Source: Paludibaculum fermentans
GTDB lineage: Bacteria > Acidobacteriota > Terriglobia > Bryobacterales > Bryobacteraceae
NCBI RefSeq assembly: GCF_015277775.1
Contig: NZ_CP063849.1
Location: 372,001-436,000 of the forward strand
Direction: 5' to 3'
Length of the DNA: 64,000 bases
Within the stretch, counting starts at the first letter, position 1; each line of letters starts with the position of its first letter. The position numbers and the translations under genes are program-made. Below the pieces are notes generated by a model. The model saw only the letters and a program-made list of their open reading frames with translations. It was not told the DNA's origin and did not search any database. Of the stretch, positions 8,713 to 16,761 are shown in pieces.

Positions 8713-10359
8713 CTAGAAGTCCTTGAAGTCGTCATCCATGGGAAACTCCGCTTTGGCCGGAGGCCGCGCAGGCACTTTGGCGGCCGGCGCCTTGTGGACG
8801 CCTGTTGCCACCGCCACATGCACCGCGCCTGCATTCTGCCGCGCTCGTTTGACGCTACCCGCCTGCAAGCTTCGCCCCTGGCGCACCGCCGGGCGGACCG
8901 CCACCGCGCCGCCCTCACTGCCCACCAGCAATCGCAACCGCCCCACTGAATCGTTCAGCGACAGTGCCTGTGCGCTCATCTGCTCACCGGCCGACGCACT
9001 CTCTTCCGCACTGGCTGCCGTCGACTGCGTCACCTGCTGCATCTGGCCCACCGCCCGCGTGATCTGCTCGATGCCTCGCGCCTGCTCCTGGCTGCCCACA
9101 TTCACTTCGTTCGCCAGCACACGGATGCGGGACGCATTGTCCACGACACGCGAGACGCAGGACGAGACTTCATCCAACCGCACCTTGCCTTCATTCGAAC
9201 GCACGATCGATTCTTCAATCAGGTCGGAGGTGTCCTTGGCCGCCTGCGCACAGCGCTGCGCCAGATTGCGTACCTCATCCGCCACCACCGCGAAACCCAT
9301 CCCGGCTTCCCCTGCTCGTGCCGCTTCCACAGCCGCATTCAACGCCAGGATGTTGGTCTGGAAGGCGATCTCATCGATCACGCGGATGATCTTCGAGATC
9401 TTCTCGCTCGACGTGTTGATCTCCCGCATCGACTCAATCATCTGCGTCAGCTTCTGGTCTGTCTCCTTCAACAGTTGATCCGCCTTCTCGGTCTCCGTGG
9501 CCGCGCTGCGCGCGCTTTCCGCGTTCTTCCGCGTCATCGCGTTCACTTCCTCCGTCGACGCAGAAGTCTCCTGCAGCGAGGCGGCCTGTTCCGACGAGCC
9601 CTGCGCCAGCGACTGCGACGACCCCGAAATCTGGTTCGACGCCGACGCCACCTGATCCGCGCCTTCGCCAATCTCCACCGCTATCTGACGCAGTTCGCGG
9701 TTGCCATTCCGGATCACCCAGAACGCCATCCCTGCCACGCCCAGGGCCAGCAGGCACACCACCACCGCCAGCATCCGCGCAAAGGAGGCCTTCGAGATGG
9801 CCGATGCGGAGCTCGAAATGGCGAACTGATGCTGTAAATCCACCAAGGCCACCACCCGCTGACGCATTTTGTCGAAGTGCCCGCGGAAATACTCCGTCTG
9901 CATCCTGGTTGCTTCGTCGAAGCGCTGGCCGCGGATGCTGCTCTCAAACTGCTGCAACTTCTGGATCACCTCTTCGCTCATGGCCGAGAGCGACGCCTGG
10001 TGACGCTTCCCCTCGTCCGTTTTGAGCAGCGGTTCCAGCTCCTTCAGCGCGCTGGCCAGCTTCTCGACGGAGTCCTTCATCTGCAGGCTGGACGCTTGCA
10101 CCAGCGGCGCATCGTTTGTCATCGAGCCCAGCAGCAACCCGCGCTGCGCGCCCTCAATCATAGTGACCGCTGTCTGGCTTTGCATCGCCAGTTCCGATTT
10201 GCGTGCTTCCACGTTGACTGAGCGTTCCAATTGACCCTGCACGTCTGACAACGTGTAGATCGCTGAAGCCCCCAGCAGGAGCAGAAACGCCACAATCGCA
10301 CCCGAAGCGATGTTGATCTTGGTTCCGAAACTGATATTCCCATTCATAAGCACACGCAT
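8713..10359 (-). CDS. Methyl-accepting chemotaxis protein, four-helix-bundle sensor
   Basis: This 548-residue receptor has TM1 at about residues 17-37, an extracytoplasmic four-helix-bundle-like sensor (about 38-188), TM2 at about 190-213, and a cytoplasmic signalling hairpin. The hairpin tip ([19 protein letters not shown], then [12 protein letters not shown]) lies near 325-372. A basic flexible linker follows from about 490. The protein ends with DDDFKDF, an acidic, aromatic tail that could dock CheR, CheB or CheD like the pentapeptide tethers of other receptors (inference). A second in-frame ATG lies at 10347. It is the only receptor in the operon and may be its dedicated input. Confidence 0.94.
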   Translation of the reverse strand: MRVLMNGNISFGTKINIASGAIVAFLLLLGASAIYTLSDVQGQLERSVNVEARKSELAMQSQTAVTMIEGAQRGLLLGSMTNDAPLVQASSLQMKDSVEKLASALKELEPLLKTDEGKRHQASLSAMSEEVIQKLQQFESSIRGQRFDEATRMQTEYFRGHFDKMRQRVVALVDLQHQFAISSSASAISKASFARMLAVVVCLLALGVAGMAFWVIRNGNRELRQIAVEIGEGADQVASASNQISGSSQSLAQGSSEQAASLQETSASTEEVNAMTRKNAESARSAATETEKADQLLKETDQKLTQMIESMREINTSSEKISKIIRVIDEIAFQTNILALNAAVEAARAGEAGMGFAVVADEVRNLAQRCAQAAKDTSDLIEESIVRSNEGKVRLDEVSSCVSRVVDNASRIRVLANEVNVGSQEQARGIEQITRAVGQMQQVTQSTAASAEESASAGEQMSAQALSLNDSVGRLRLLVGSEGGAVAVRPAVRQGRSLQAGSVKRARQNAGAVHVAVATGVHKAPAAKVPARPPAKAEFPMDDDFKDF

Positions 10360-10407
10360 CCTTCCCTTGGTTCCACAGCGGCTTTTCCGTTATCCCGGCG
10401 GCGGATC

Positions 10408-10968
10408 CTACGACATCGGCAGAGGGTCCGCGCCAGCCCCCATCTCAGGCGGAGGCAGCAGCAGGCCCTGCACCTGGGTCACGCCCTGCACCTCAACTGT
10501 CGTCAGCACCTGGTCGATATCCAGCAGGATCTTCACCCGGCCTTTTACCTTCGCCATGCCCAGGATGTAAGGCATCTTCATGTCGGCCCCAAATTCAGGC
10601 GTATCCTCGATCTCCGCTTCCTGAATCGTCAGCACTTCCGACACGCCGTCCACGATGACGCCCATCAGCATGTCGCCGTTGTCGTGGGATACCTGCAGCA
10701 CGATGATGCACGTGCGCTGGGTATATTCCAGTTCCTCCAGCCGGAACTTGCTGCGCAAATCGATAACGGGAATCACCTTCCCCCGCAGGTTGATGACGCC
10801 TTTGACAAAGGCGGGCGTCTGGGGCACAGAGGTGATCTCCTGGATCCCCATGATCTCGCGTACCTTCAGGACGTGAACGCCAAACTCTTCCTTGCCCAGA
10901 TGGAAGACGAGATATTTGCCCTGCCTCTGGCTCGTCTTCATCTCGGCGCCAACCTCAGTCGTATGCAT
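10408..10968 (-). CDS. cheW: CheW coupling protein
   Basis: This 186-residue protein is a single CheW SH3-like domain ([24 protein letters not shown], then [19 protein letters not shown]), linking CheA to the receptor. The ATG at 10968 is chosen because AGGAGA lies just upstream. A longer in-frame reading to 11028 lacks a ribosome site. A tail of about 20 residues after the domain is Gly/Pro-rich. It is the first gene of the chemotaxis operon, which must be transcribed from the 205-bp divergent spacer shared with the peroxiredoxin gene. Confidence 0.95.
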   Translation of the reverse strand: MHTTEVGAEMKTSQRQGKYLVFHLGKEEFGVHVLKVREIMGIQEITSVPQTPAFVKGVINLRGKVIPVIDLRSKFRLEELEYTQRTCIIVLQVSHDNGDMLMGVIVDGVSEVLTIQEAEIEDTPEFGADMKMPYILGMAKVKGRVKILLDIDQVLTTVEVQGVTQVQGLLLPPPEMGAGADPLPMS

Positions 10969-11173
10969 TGATCGGTCTCCTGTCGGGCCACCGTCGTCCG
11001 GCCGACAACGGATCTGGCGCTTCGCCACGTTGTCCTGGCTGGCCCACGAGGGTCATATCGGAACCAGTTACGGAATTCATAGAGAATGTGAAGTCCGGTT
11101 GCGGCTCCGGAAGACCGCCTGCTATCCTCGGGCGCAAGAGGATGCTTTTGCACTCTTGATCCTGGGAGGATCC

Positions 11174-11704
11174 ATGAAACTCACTCCATGGTTATTGGGG
11201 TTGGCACTGGCCACGGCCGCTTGGGCCCAGCCTGTGCAGCCGCCCAAGACCCACCTGAAGGTCGGCGACTCTGCGCCCGACTTCTCACTGAAGACCACGG
11301 CGGGCAACACCTTCAAGTTGTCTGAAAACCGCGGCAAGACCGTCGTCCTGGCGTTCTTCCCCGCGGCTTTCACCGGTGGTTGAACAAAGGAACTCACGGC
11401 GTACCAGGCTGGTCTCGCCAAATTTGAAGATGCCGGCGCCATTGTGGTGGGCATCAGCACCGACAACCTTCCAACCTTAGGCCATTGGGCGAAGGAGCTG
11501 AACCTGGGCTTTCCCCTGGCCAGCGACTTCAGCCAGCGTTCCGTCGCCACCCTCTATGGGGTCCTGAACAAGGACATCGGCATCGCCAACCGTGCCTCTT
11601 TCGTCATCGACGCGGAAGGCAAAATCCAACACATCGAAGAAGGTTCATCGGCCATCAACCCCGACGGCACCGCCGTGGCTTGCAGCCGGATCCATAAGAA
11701 GTAG
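11174..11704 (+). CDS. Secreted peroxiredoxin, probable selenoprotein (Sec at in-frame TGA)
   Basis: The gene starts at ATG 11174 after a GGGAGGA ribosome site and reads in one frame to the TAG at 11702-11704, apart from a TGA at 11381-11383. Read through, it gives 176 residues: a signal peptide (cleavage after AWA, about residue 18), then an AhpC/TSA peroxiredoxin. The TGA is codon 70 in [13 protein letters not shown], exactly where this family carries the peroxidatic Cys (FTGGCTKE). The remainder ([24 protein letters not shown]) is intact. A Cys near the C-terminus (residue ~170) could act as resolving residue. A SECIS-like hairpin follows the TGA. The product is expected to reduce peroxides outside the cytoplasm. 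The alternatives, a nonsense mutation or sequencing error, look less likely. No sel genes lie in the window. Confidence 0.85.
11398..11419 (+). promoter_or_regulatory. Candidate bacterial SECIS element
   Basis: Just downstream of the in-frame TGA (11381-11383) the mRNA can fold into a hairpin: GGCG (11398-11401) pairs with CGCC (11416-11419), and ACCA (11403-11406) pairs with TGGT (11410-11413), leaving a GGC apical loop at 11407-11409 and a small asymmetric internal bulge. Known bacterial SECIS elements have a G in the first loop positions and sit roughly 16-37 nt after the UGA; here 23 nt separate the UGA and the loop. The fit was judged by eye, not by a folding program. Confidence 0.65.
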
Positions 11705-11705
11705 C

Positions 11706-11720
11706 GCCGCCGCGCGCGGC
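11706..11720. terminator. Possible weak hairpin terminator between convergent genes
   Basis: GCCGC and GCGGC form a 5-bp GC stem around a CGCGC loop, immediately after the stop of the peroxiredoxin gene and 8 bp before the end of the convergent dehydratase gene. There is no clear T-run, so termination is only suggested. Confidence 0.3.
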
Positions 11721-11728
11721 TTGACGCC

Positions 11729-12976
11729 CTATTCGAAGAAGGCTTCGCCCGGCTTGCGGTACTTGTAGGCGACATCGAGATCGATCTCAAGGCCCAGGCC
11801 GGGCAGGTCCGGCACCTTCACCTTCCCGTCGCGCACCAGGGGCGCATCGCCGTTCTTCACCAGGTCGTCGAAGAACGGGACACTCGCCGCATGCCACTCC
11901 AGCGCCAGCACGTTTGGCGTCGCCGCGCACAGGTGCGCGCCCGCGATGGTCCCCAGCGGCGAACTGATGTTGTGCCACGTCAGGTTGACGTAGTGCATAT
12001 CGGCCAGGTCCGCCAGCTTCCTGCCTTCCCACAGCCCGATCTTCTGCACATCCGGCGACAGCACCCGCAGGCCCGCCTCCAGAATCAGGCGCTGGAAGTC
12101 GATCCGGAAGAAATGGTTCTCGCCCGTCGCCAGCGGAGTCCGGGTGCAGCGCTGCACCTCGCCCATCGCCCGGATGTTCTCCGGCGGCAGCACGTCCTCC
12201 AGCCACAGCAGCCGCAGCGGTTCCAGCGCTCGCGCCAGGTCCACCGCCGCCGCCACGCCGTAATTCCAGTGGCAATCGATCGCCAGCCCCACCCTCGGAC
12301 CCACGGCCTTCCGCACCGCCCCGGCCAGCGAGGCGGCGAAGTCCACTTCCATCGGGCTCAGGTCCCGGTTGTACTCGTCGGTCTCGTAAGGCGTCGGCAC
12401 ATCCACGTCGAACTTCAACATGCGGAAGCCGCGCTCCGCCATCTCGGCGGCCCGCTCGGCATAGCTCTCCGGTGTCAGGCTCTCCTGCTTGGACGCGTCC
12501 CAGCCGTGGTGCTTCACGCTGATGCGCGACTCCTCCACCGGAGCCCCTTCCGCCGCCATCCAGGCCGGCGTCCGCGGCTTCAGCAGCGGCGTAATCGACT
12601 CCAGCGCATCGCCCCCGTGGCAATCGGCGTATATCGTGACGGCGTCCCGGTACTTGCCGCCCAGCAACTGCCACACCGGCATCTTGCACGCCTTGCCCAG
12701 CAGGTCCAGAATCGCCGTCTCGATGCCGCCGATGGCGTGGAACATCAGGCCCGGCGACGCATAGATGCAACTCGCCCGCATGCGCCGCACCAGCCGGTCG
12801 ATATGCACCGGATCCTCGCCCACCAGGATGTCGTTGAACTCCCGGATCACGGCCGTCAGGCCGGGTCCCAGGAACGCCTCCCCCATGCCGCTGAGGCCGG
12901 CATCGGAGTCCACCCTCACCAGCGTCCAGTCGAAATTGGACTCCATTACGGCGGTCGAGATTCGTGTGATCTTCAT
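11729..12976 (-). CDS. Mandelate racemase/muconate lactonizing enzyme family dehydratase
   Basis: This 415-residue enolase-superfamily protein has an N-terminal capping domain (MKITRISTAVMESNFDWTLVRV) and a TIM barrel. Metal ligands and catalytic residues are visible in LKFDVD, AIDCHWNY (Asp ligand plus His two residues later), LWLEDVLPPEN (Glu) and ATGENHF (Glu), with a barrel His in LTWHNISSP. The D-x-H pattern on the third strand resembles sugar-acid dehydratases such as mannonate or galactonate dehydratase, so dehydration of an aldonic acid is the likely reaction. No transporter or kinase for a sugar acid lies next to it. The gene downstream of the following peptidase is only 16 bp away. 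Confidence 0.85.
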   Translation of the reverse strand: MKITRISTAVMESNFDWTLVRVDSDAGLSGMGEAFLGPGLTAVIREFNDILVGEDPVHIDRLVRRMRASCIYASPGLMFHAIGGIETAILDLLGKACKMPVWQLLGGKYRDAVTIYADCHGGDALESITPLLKPRTPAWMAAEGAPVEESRISVKHHGWDASKQESLTPESYAERAAEMAERGFRMLKFDVDVPTPYETDEYNRDLSPMEVDFAASLAGAVRKAVGPRVGLAIDCHWNYGVAAAVDLARALEPLRLLWLEDVLPPENIRAMGEVQRCTRTPLATGENHFFRIDFQRLILEAGLRVLSPDVQKIGLWEGRKLADLADMHYVNLTWHNISSPLGTIAGAHLCAATPNVLALEWHAASVPFFDDLVKNGDAPLVRDGKVKVPDLPGLGLEIDLDVAYKYRKPGEAFFE

Positions 12977-12992
12977 GGCGTGCTTGTGTAGT

Positions 12993-14846
12993 CTACTTGA
13001 AATCCAGGCTGATCAGTTCGCCCGCCGGAGCCTGCACGGCCGGAGCCGGTTTCGCCTTTGGCGCGGGCCGCCCCTGCTTGCCCGGTTTGGCGGGCGCCGC
13101 GGGTGGCGGCGCGGGCGGTTCGGCCGCGGCCGGGGCCGCCGCATAGCCCGCCTCCACCAGCGGAGCGATGCGCTGCGGGCCGCACACGAACTCGCGTTTC
13201 TGCCCGCTGTTGCCCCGCAACATGATCTGGTTGGGCTTGTCCGAGACGAGAATCGTCACCTGCGCCTTCGACTTCGCGGTCGCCGCGGCTGTCTGGATAT
13301 GGAACTTCAGCGTGGCCGTGGCGCAGTCCACCAGCACCAGCTTGCCCGTCACCGTCGCATCGGCCTGCCGGGGCTCCCAGGTTTTGGGGGTCACAACGCC
13401 CGGCTTGCCTGCCGGCTTGGGCCGCACGTTCTGTTCGATCTCCCGGCCCAGTCCCTGGGCCATCGCGCTCTGCTCCGGAGTCGTAGCTGTCTGCATCGCC
13501 CGCTGCGCCGCCATGCGCGCCGGTTCGCGCTGGCCCGCCGCCTGCCAGGCCCGTCCCAGGCCCTCCCAATACATCGAATTCCTGGGCAACACGTCTACCG
13601 CATGCCGCAGCGCTTCCGCCGCCTCCGCCGCCTTGCCTTGGCGCAGCAGCGCGGAGCCCAGCAGGTACCACGCATCCGCCAGCGACGGGTTCGCCTGCAC
13701 TGCCTGGCGCAGCCGTTCCAGCACCGTCTCCTCTGAGCCGTGCGTGTCGCGCGTCAGCATCGCCAGTTCGTAATAAGTCGACGCCTGTTTATCGCCCAGC
13801 GCGAGCGCCCGTTCGAACTGGGTCCGGGCAGCGGCATAGTCGGTATTCGCCATTGCCAATTGCCCCAGCCCGGCGGCGGCCGCGGGATGGTCCGGATACC
13901 GTTTCGCCGTCTCGTTGATCATCTTGGCCGCTTCGGCTTTCTTTCCATGGGCCAGCAAGGCATCCGCCCGCACCAGGCGCGCCTCCACGTCCGGCACCGT
14001 TTTGACCTGGAACGAGCCCGGCTGCGGCACAACGCCCACCGGTACCTCGCGCGTGGGGAAGCGCTTCGCGGCCACGGCCTGCCGCGCCTCGGCGAGTGCC
14101 TGGTCCATGGTGCGCCCGAAGGCCTGCTCAAACGCCGCTGCCTGCGCCACGCCCGATTTCAGCAGTTCTGAGAAACGCTCCAGCTTCACCCGGGCGTCGG
14201 GCGGCTGCATCAGCAGGTGGGTCAGCGCCCAACTCTGCGCATAGACCTGGGCCGCCACGCCGTCTGTCATGTTCTTTGCCTGGTCATGCCGCCATTCCAA
14301 CAGGCGCGCCGCTGGCAGCCACTCCGACGAGGCCAGCAGGTCGATGTGGTTCTGGATCGGCCGGCCCACCACCGCCTTATCGCCCTTCCGCTGCAGCGTG
14401 GAGAAGTAATCCGCAAACCCCTCCTCGAGCCACCCCGGCAGCATTGACTGGGAATAATTCATCGACCGGTGCACCAGCTCATGCCGCCCGGCGCGCAGCG
14501 TTTCCTCGCCCGCGTCCAACAGGACGATGTAGTCGCACTCCGTGCCCGGCTGATACAGGCCGTGGTTGGCCGCTCCGTGCTGGAACGGCTGAAAATCCGC
14601 CTTGGACCGGAACGCGAGAATCCGTACGGGAGGCGCCGTTTCGGGGACGGGATTCGTCACCGCGCTGAAGACACTATTCATCTCCAGCAGTTGCCTAAGC
14701 ACTTGCGAACCATCCTTTTCGCTCAGGTCGGTGTACACAGTCCACCGGCCTGACTCAAGCCTGCGCCAGGATGGGTCCGCGGCCCCGCACAAGCTGGCGA
14801 AAAGGGTAAGGGCGGCGACCGCGCGAAGTTCAATTCGATGCTTCAT
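12993..14846 (-). CDS. Secreted DUF1570-like gluzincin peptidase with TPR repeats
   Basis: The ATG at 14846 gives 617 residues with a signal peptide (MKHRIELRAVAALTLFASL). A zincin motif HELVH at about residue 121 is followed by an EEGFADYF glutamate segment about 15-20 residues on, matching the peptidase-MA/DUF1570 arrangement. TPR-like repeats cover about 260-430 (LGQLAMANTDYAAARTQFER; LAMLTRD; LLGSALLRQGKAAEAAEAL). After a beta-rich segment carrying CDG-like cysteines the protein ends in a Pro/Ala/Lys-rich tail (about 560-610). It is probably exported. The substrate is unknown. Confidence 0.75.
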   Translation of the reverse strand: MKHRIELRAVAALTLFASLCGAADPSWRRLESGRWTVYTDLSEKDGSQVLRQLLEMNSVFSAVTNPVPETAPPVRILAFRSKADFQPFQHGAANHGLYQPGTECDYIVLLDAGEETLRAGRHELVHRSMNYSQSMLPGWLEEGFADYFSTLQRKGDKAVVGRPIQNHIDLLASSEWLPAARLLEWRHDQAKNMTDGVAAQVYAQSWALTHLLMQPPDARVKLERFSELLKSGVAQAAAFEQAFGRTMDQALAEARQAVAAKRFPTREVPVGVVPQPGSFQVKTVPDVEARLVRADALLAHGKKAEAAKMINETAKRYPDHPAAAAGLGQLAMANTDYAAARTQFERALALGDKQASTYYELAMLTRDTHGSEETVLERLRQAVQANPSLADAWYLLGSALLRQGKAAEAAEALRHAVDVLPRNSMYWEGLGRAWQAAGQREPARMAAQRAMQTATTPEQSAMAQGLGREIEQNVRPKPAGKPGVVTPKTWEPRQADATVTGKLVLVDCATATLKFHIQTAAATAKSKAQVTILVSDKPNQIMLRGNSGQKREFVCGPQRIAPLVEAGYAAAPAAAEPPAPPPAAPAKPGKQGRPAPKAKPAPAVQAPAGELISLDFK

Positions 14847-14897
14847 ACGTGTACTTGGAATCACGACCTATGGTATGGGTCTAATAGAAAGTTTCGA

Positions 14898-14917
14898 TTG
14901 GACCCTCAATGGTCCAG
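14898..14917. promoter_or_regulatory. Perfect 7-bp hairpin with six-base loop upstream of the GAF-ANTAR gene
   Basis: On the plus strand TTGGACC (14898-14904) and GGTCCAG (14911-14917) flank the loop CTCAAT; six pairs are Watson-Crick and the outermost is a T-G wobble. It lies 20 bp before the ATG of the ANTAR-domain gene and 50 bp upstream of the divergent peptidase gene. Read on the minus strand the loop is ATTGAG, with A at position 1 and G at position 4 as in ANTAR hexaloop targets. A second hexaloop hairpin, normally required, was not found. Confidence 0.4.
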
Positions 14918-14936
14918 TTTCTATCCTACAAACAGC

Positions 14937-15716
14937 ATGGCTTCTTACATGGCAATGGAAACCAATACCAGCCAAGTTTCACTTCTCCACAGAATCAGCA
15001 GCATCGTCAGCTCCAACCGGTCCGTGGACGAGATGCTGGGCGAAATCGTAGGTATGACGGTTCAGGTAACCGGATGCGACGCTTGTCTCGTCTACCTCCT
15101 GGAGCAGAACAGCGGAGAGATCGTTCTCCGGGCCTCCCAGGTCCCGCACGCCGCGGAAATCGGTCATCTCAGCATGACCATTGGCCAGGGCGTCACGGGT
15201 TGGGTGGTCGAAAATAAGAGCGTTGTCGTCCTGGCGGAAAATGCCCCGAACGACAAACGGTTCATGCGTTTGCCCGGTCTGGTCGAAGACACCTACGAAG
15301 CCTTTTGCTCCGTCCCGCTCATCGCGGTAGGCGAGGTAATCGGCGTCATTAACGTCCACCACAAGGAACGACACGATCATTCCCCCGAAGAAGTCTCCCT
15401 GATCACCTTTATCGGCGAACAGATGGGCGGCGCAATCGCTCGGGCTCGTCTCGAAGACGAAAACGCGCGCCTGATGGAAGAGACCCAGGAGATGAAGCGG
15501 CAGCTCGAGACCAGAAAGCTGGTTGAGCGCGCCAAGGGCATCCTCCAGTACAAGTTTAACCTGACCGAAGAGGAAGCTTACCTCCGGCTCCGCAACGAGA
15601 GCCGCCGCCTGCGGCGCCCCATGCGCGACTTGGCGGAAGCCATCATCCTTACTGAGGATCTGGCGCGCAAGGCTTCCGAACCCGGTACGCTCGACCGCGA
15701 CGTCGAGGGCGATTAA
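14937..15716 (+). CDS. GAF-ANTAR RNA-binding antiterminator
   Basis: From the ATG at 14937 the protein has 259 residues. A GAF domain covers about residues 15-165 (DACLVYLLEQNSGEIVLRAS, IGQGVTGWVVENKSVVVL, SVPLIAVGEVIGVINVHH). A coiled coil joins it to a C-terminal ANTAR domain with the typical LVERAKGILQYKFNLTEEEA pattern. ANTAR proteins bind paired RNA hairpins and prevent transcription termination. The GAF domain presumably senses a small ligand or redox state. In-frame ATGs at 14949 and 14955 are alternative starts. Divergent from the DUF1570 peptidase gene across a spacer holding a hexaloop hairpin. Confidence 0.9.
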   Translation: MASYMAMETNTSQVSLLHRISSIVSSNRSVDEMLGEIVGMTVQVTGCDACLVYLLEQNSGEIVLRASQVPHAAEIGHLSMTIGQGVTGWVVENKSVVVLAENAPNDKRFMRLPGLVEDTYEAFCSVPLIAVGEVIGVINVHHKERHDHSPEEVSLITFIGEQMGGAIARARLEDENARLMEETQEMKRQLETRKLVERAKGILQYKFNLTEEEAYLRLRNESRRLRRPMRDLAEAIILTEDLARKASEPGTLDRDVEGD

Positions 15717-15729
15717 TCCCGAATTTTGA

Positions 15730-15751
15730 GCCCGGAGCGAGCTTTCCGGGC
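15730..15751 (+). terminator. Hairpin between the ANTAR gene and the hydrolase gene
   Basis: GCCCGGA (15730-15736) and TCCGGGC (15745-15751) form a perfect 7-bp stem with an 8-base loop, 14 bp after the ANTAR stop and 20 bp before the next start. It lacks a T-run, so it may act as a weak terminator or mRNA-stability element. Confidence 0.35.
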
Positions 15752-15771
15752 GGACAAGGTAAAATAGAGGG

Positions 15772-16752
15772 TTGCGGCCGTTTCTACCCTATTTCCGCAA
15801 CCCTCACCTCTCCACTCTCGCCGGAAATTTCTGGAAGAGGGCGATCGATGAAGCTCGTTTTCCCACCCGCGCCGTGCTCTACGGCACTGAGCCCGGCACC
15901 CAAGTCTTAATCCACGAGAACCGGCCCGCGGGCGAAGCGCTCGGCGAAGTCTTCCTGCATCATGGCTTGGAAGGCTCCAGCGGCAGCGGGTACATGATCT
16001 CGCTGGCGCAATGCCTGCTCGAAGCCGGCTTTGCCGTGCATCGCATCAATATGCGGAGCTGCGGCGGTACAGAGGCGCTCACCCCCACCCTCTACCACTC
16101 CGGCCTGACACAGGACGTCCGGGCCATCCTCGACCAGTTTCGCAGGGAGGGCCGCGGTCCCCGCTTCCTCATCGGATTTTCCCTGGGCGGCAACGTCACC
16201 CTGAAGTTCGCCGGAGAATCAGGCGAGGCTGCCCTGGATCTCGTGTCCGGAGTCTGCGCCGTCTCCACGCCCATCGACCTGCACGCCTGCGTCCGGCGCC
16301 TGGGTGCCAGGGAGAACTGGGTCTACGAGCGGCGCTTCGTGCGCGGCTTGAAGGCCCGCTACCAGCGCCGCCACATGAGCCACCCCGATCTGTTTCCGTT
16401 GGATGGGATCGAGTCGGTCCACACCGTGTTCGATTTCGACAACACGTTCACGGCCCGTGCGTTTCAATTCGGTGACGCGCCCAACTATTACGCCACCCAG
16501 TCGGCCCTGCGGTTCCTCCAGGGCATTCGAGTCCCCACCCTGATGGTGCAGTCAAAAGACGATCCGATGATCCCCTACGACCTGTTCGAGGGAGCGGAGG
16601 TACGTGGAAACCCGAACATCACCCTCATCCCGACGGAGCATGGGGGCCATTTGGGCTTTATCGCCCGGGACCAGCCCAGATTCTGGCTGGACCCTCTTTT
16701 ACGCGATTGGATTTTACAGCAGCGGAACAAACAGGGTGTTTGCTCCGTCTAG
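15772..16752 (+). CDS. YheT-family alpha/beta hydrolase
   Basis: The start is a TTG at 15772 with GAGGG just upstream; 326 residues follow. The N-terminal FRNPHLSTLAGNFW and the catalytic set S (FSLGGN, nucleophile elbow GFSLGG), D (SKDDPMIP) and H (HGGHLGF) match the YheT/EMB8 hydrolase family. Members are esterases of uncertain substrate, some acting on lipids. It lies 9 bp before the ABC permease pair and may be in one transcript with it. Confidence 0.9.
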   Translation: MRPFLPYFRNPHLSTLAGNFWKRAIDEARFPTRAVLYGTEPGTQVLIHENRPAGEALGEVFLHHGLEGSSGSGYMISLAQCLLEAGFAVHRINMRSCGGTEALTPTLYHSGLTQDVRAILDQFRREGRGPRFLIGFSLGGNVTLKFAGESGEAALDLVSGVCAVSTPIDLHACVRRLGARENWVYERRFVRGLKARYQRRHMSHPDLFPLDGIESVHTVFDFDNTFTARAFQFGDAPNYYATQSALRFLQGIRVPTLMVQSKDDPMIPYDLFEGAEVRGNPNITLIPTEHGGHLGFIARDQPRFWLDPLLRDWILQQRNKQGVCSV

Positions 16753-16761
16753 GTCTATGAG

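Noticed and set aside
11381-11383. Treating the TGA as a nonsense mutation in the peroxiredoxin
   Set aside because: It lies exactly at the peroxidatic residue, the frame on both sides is intact, and a hairpin in the right place follows. A random stop would be unlikely to hit that one codon. It remains the main alternative.
11891-12991. 366-codon plus-strand open frame opposite the dehydratase
   Set aside because: No domain, His/Arg/Gln-rich composition, and the minus strand encodes a complete enolase-superfamily enzyme.
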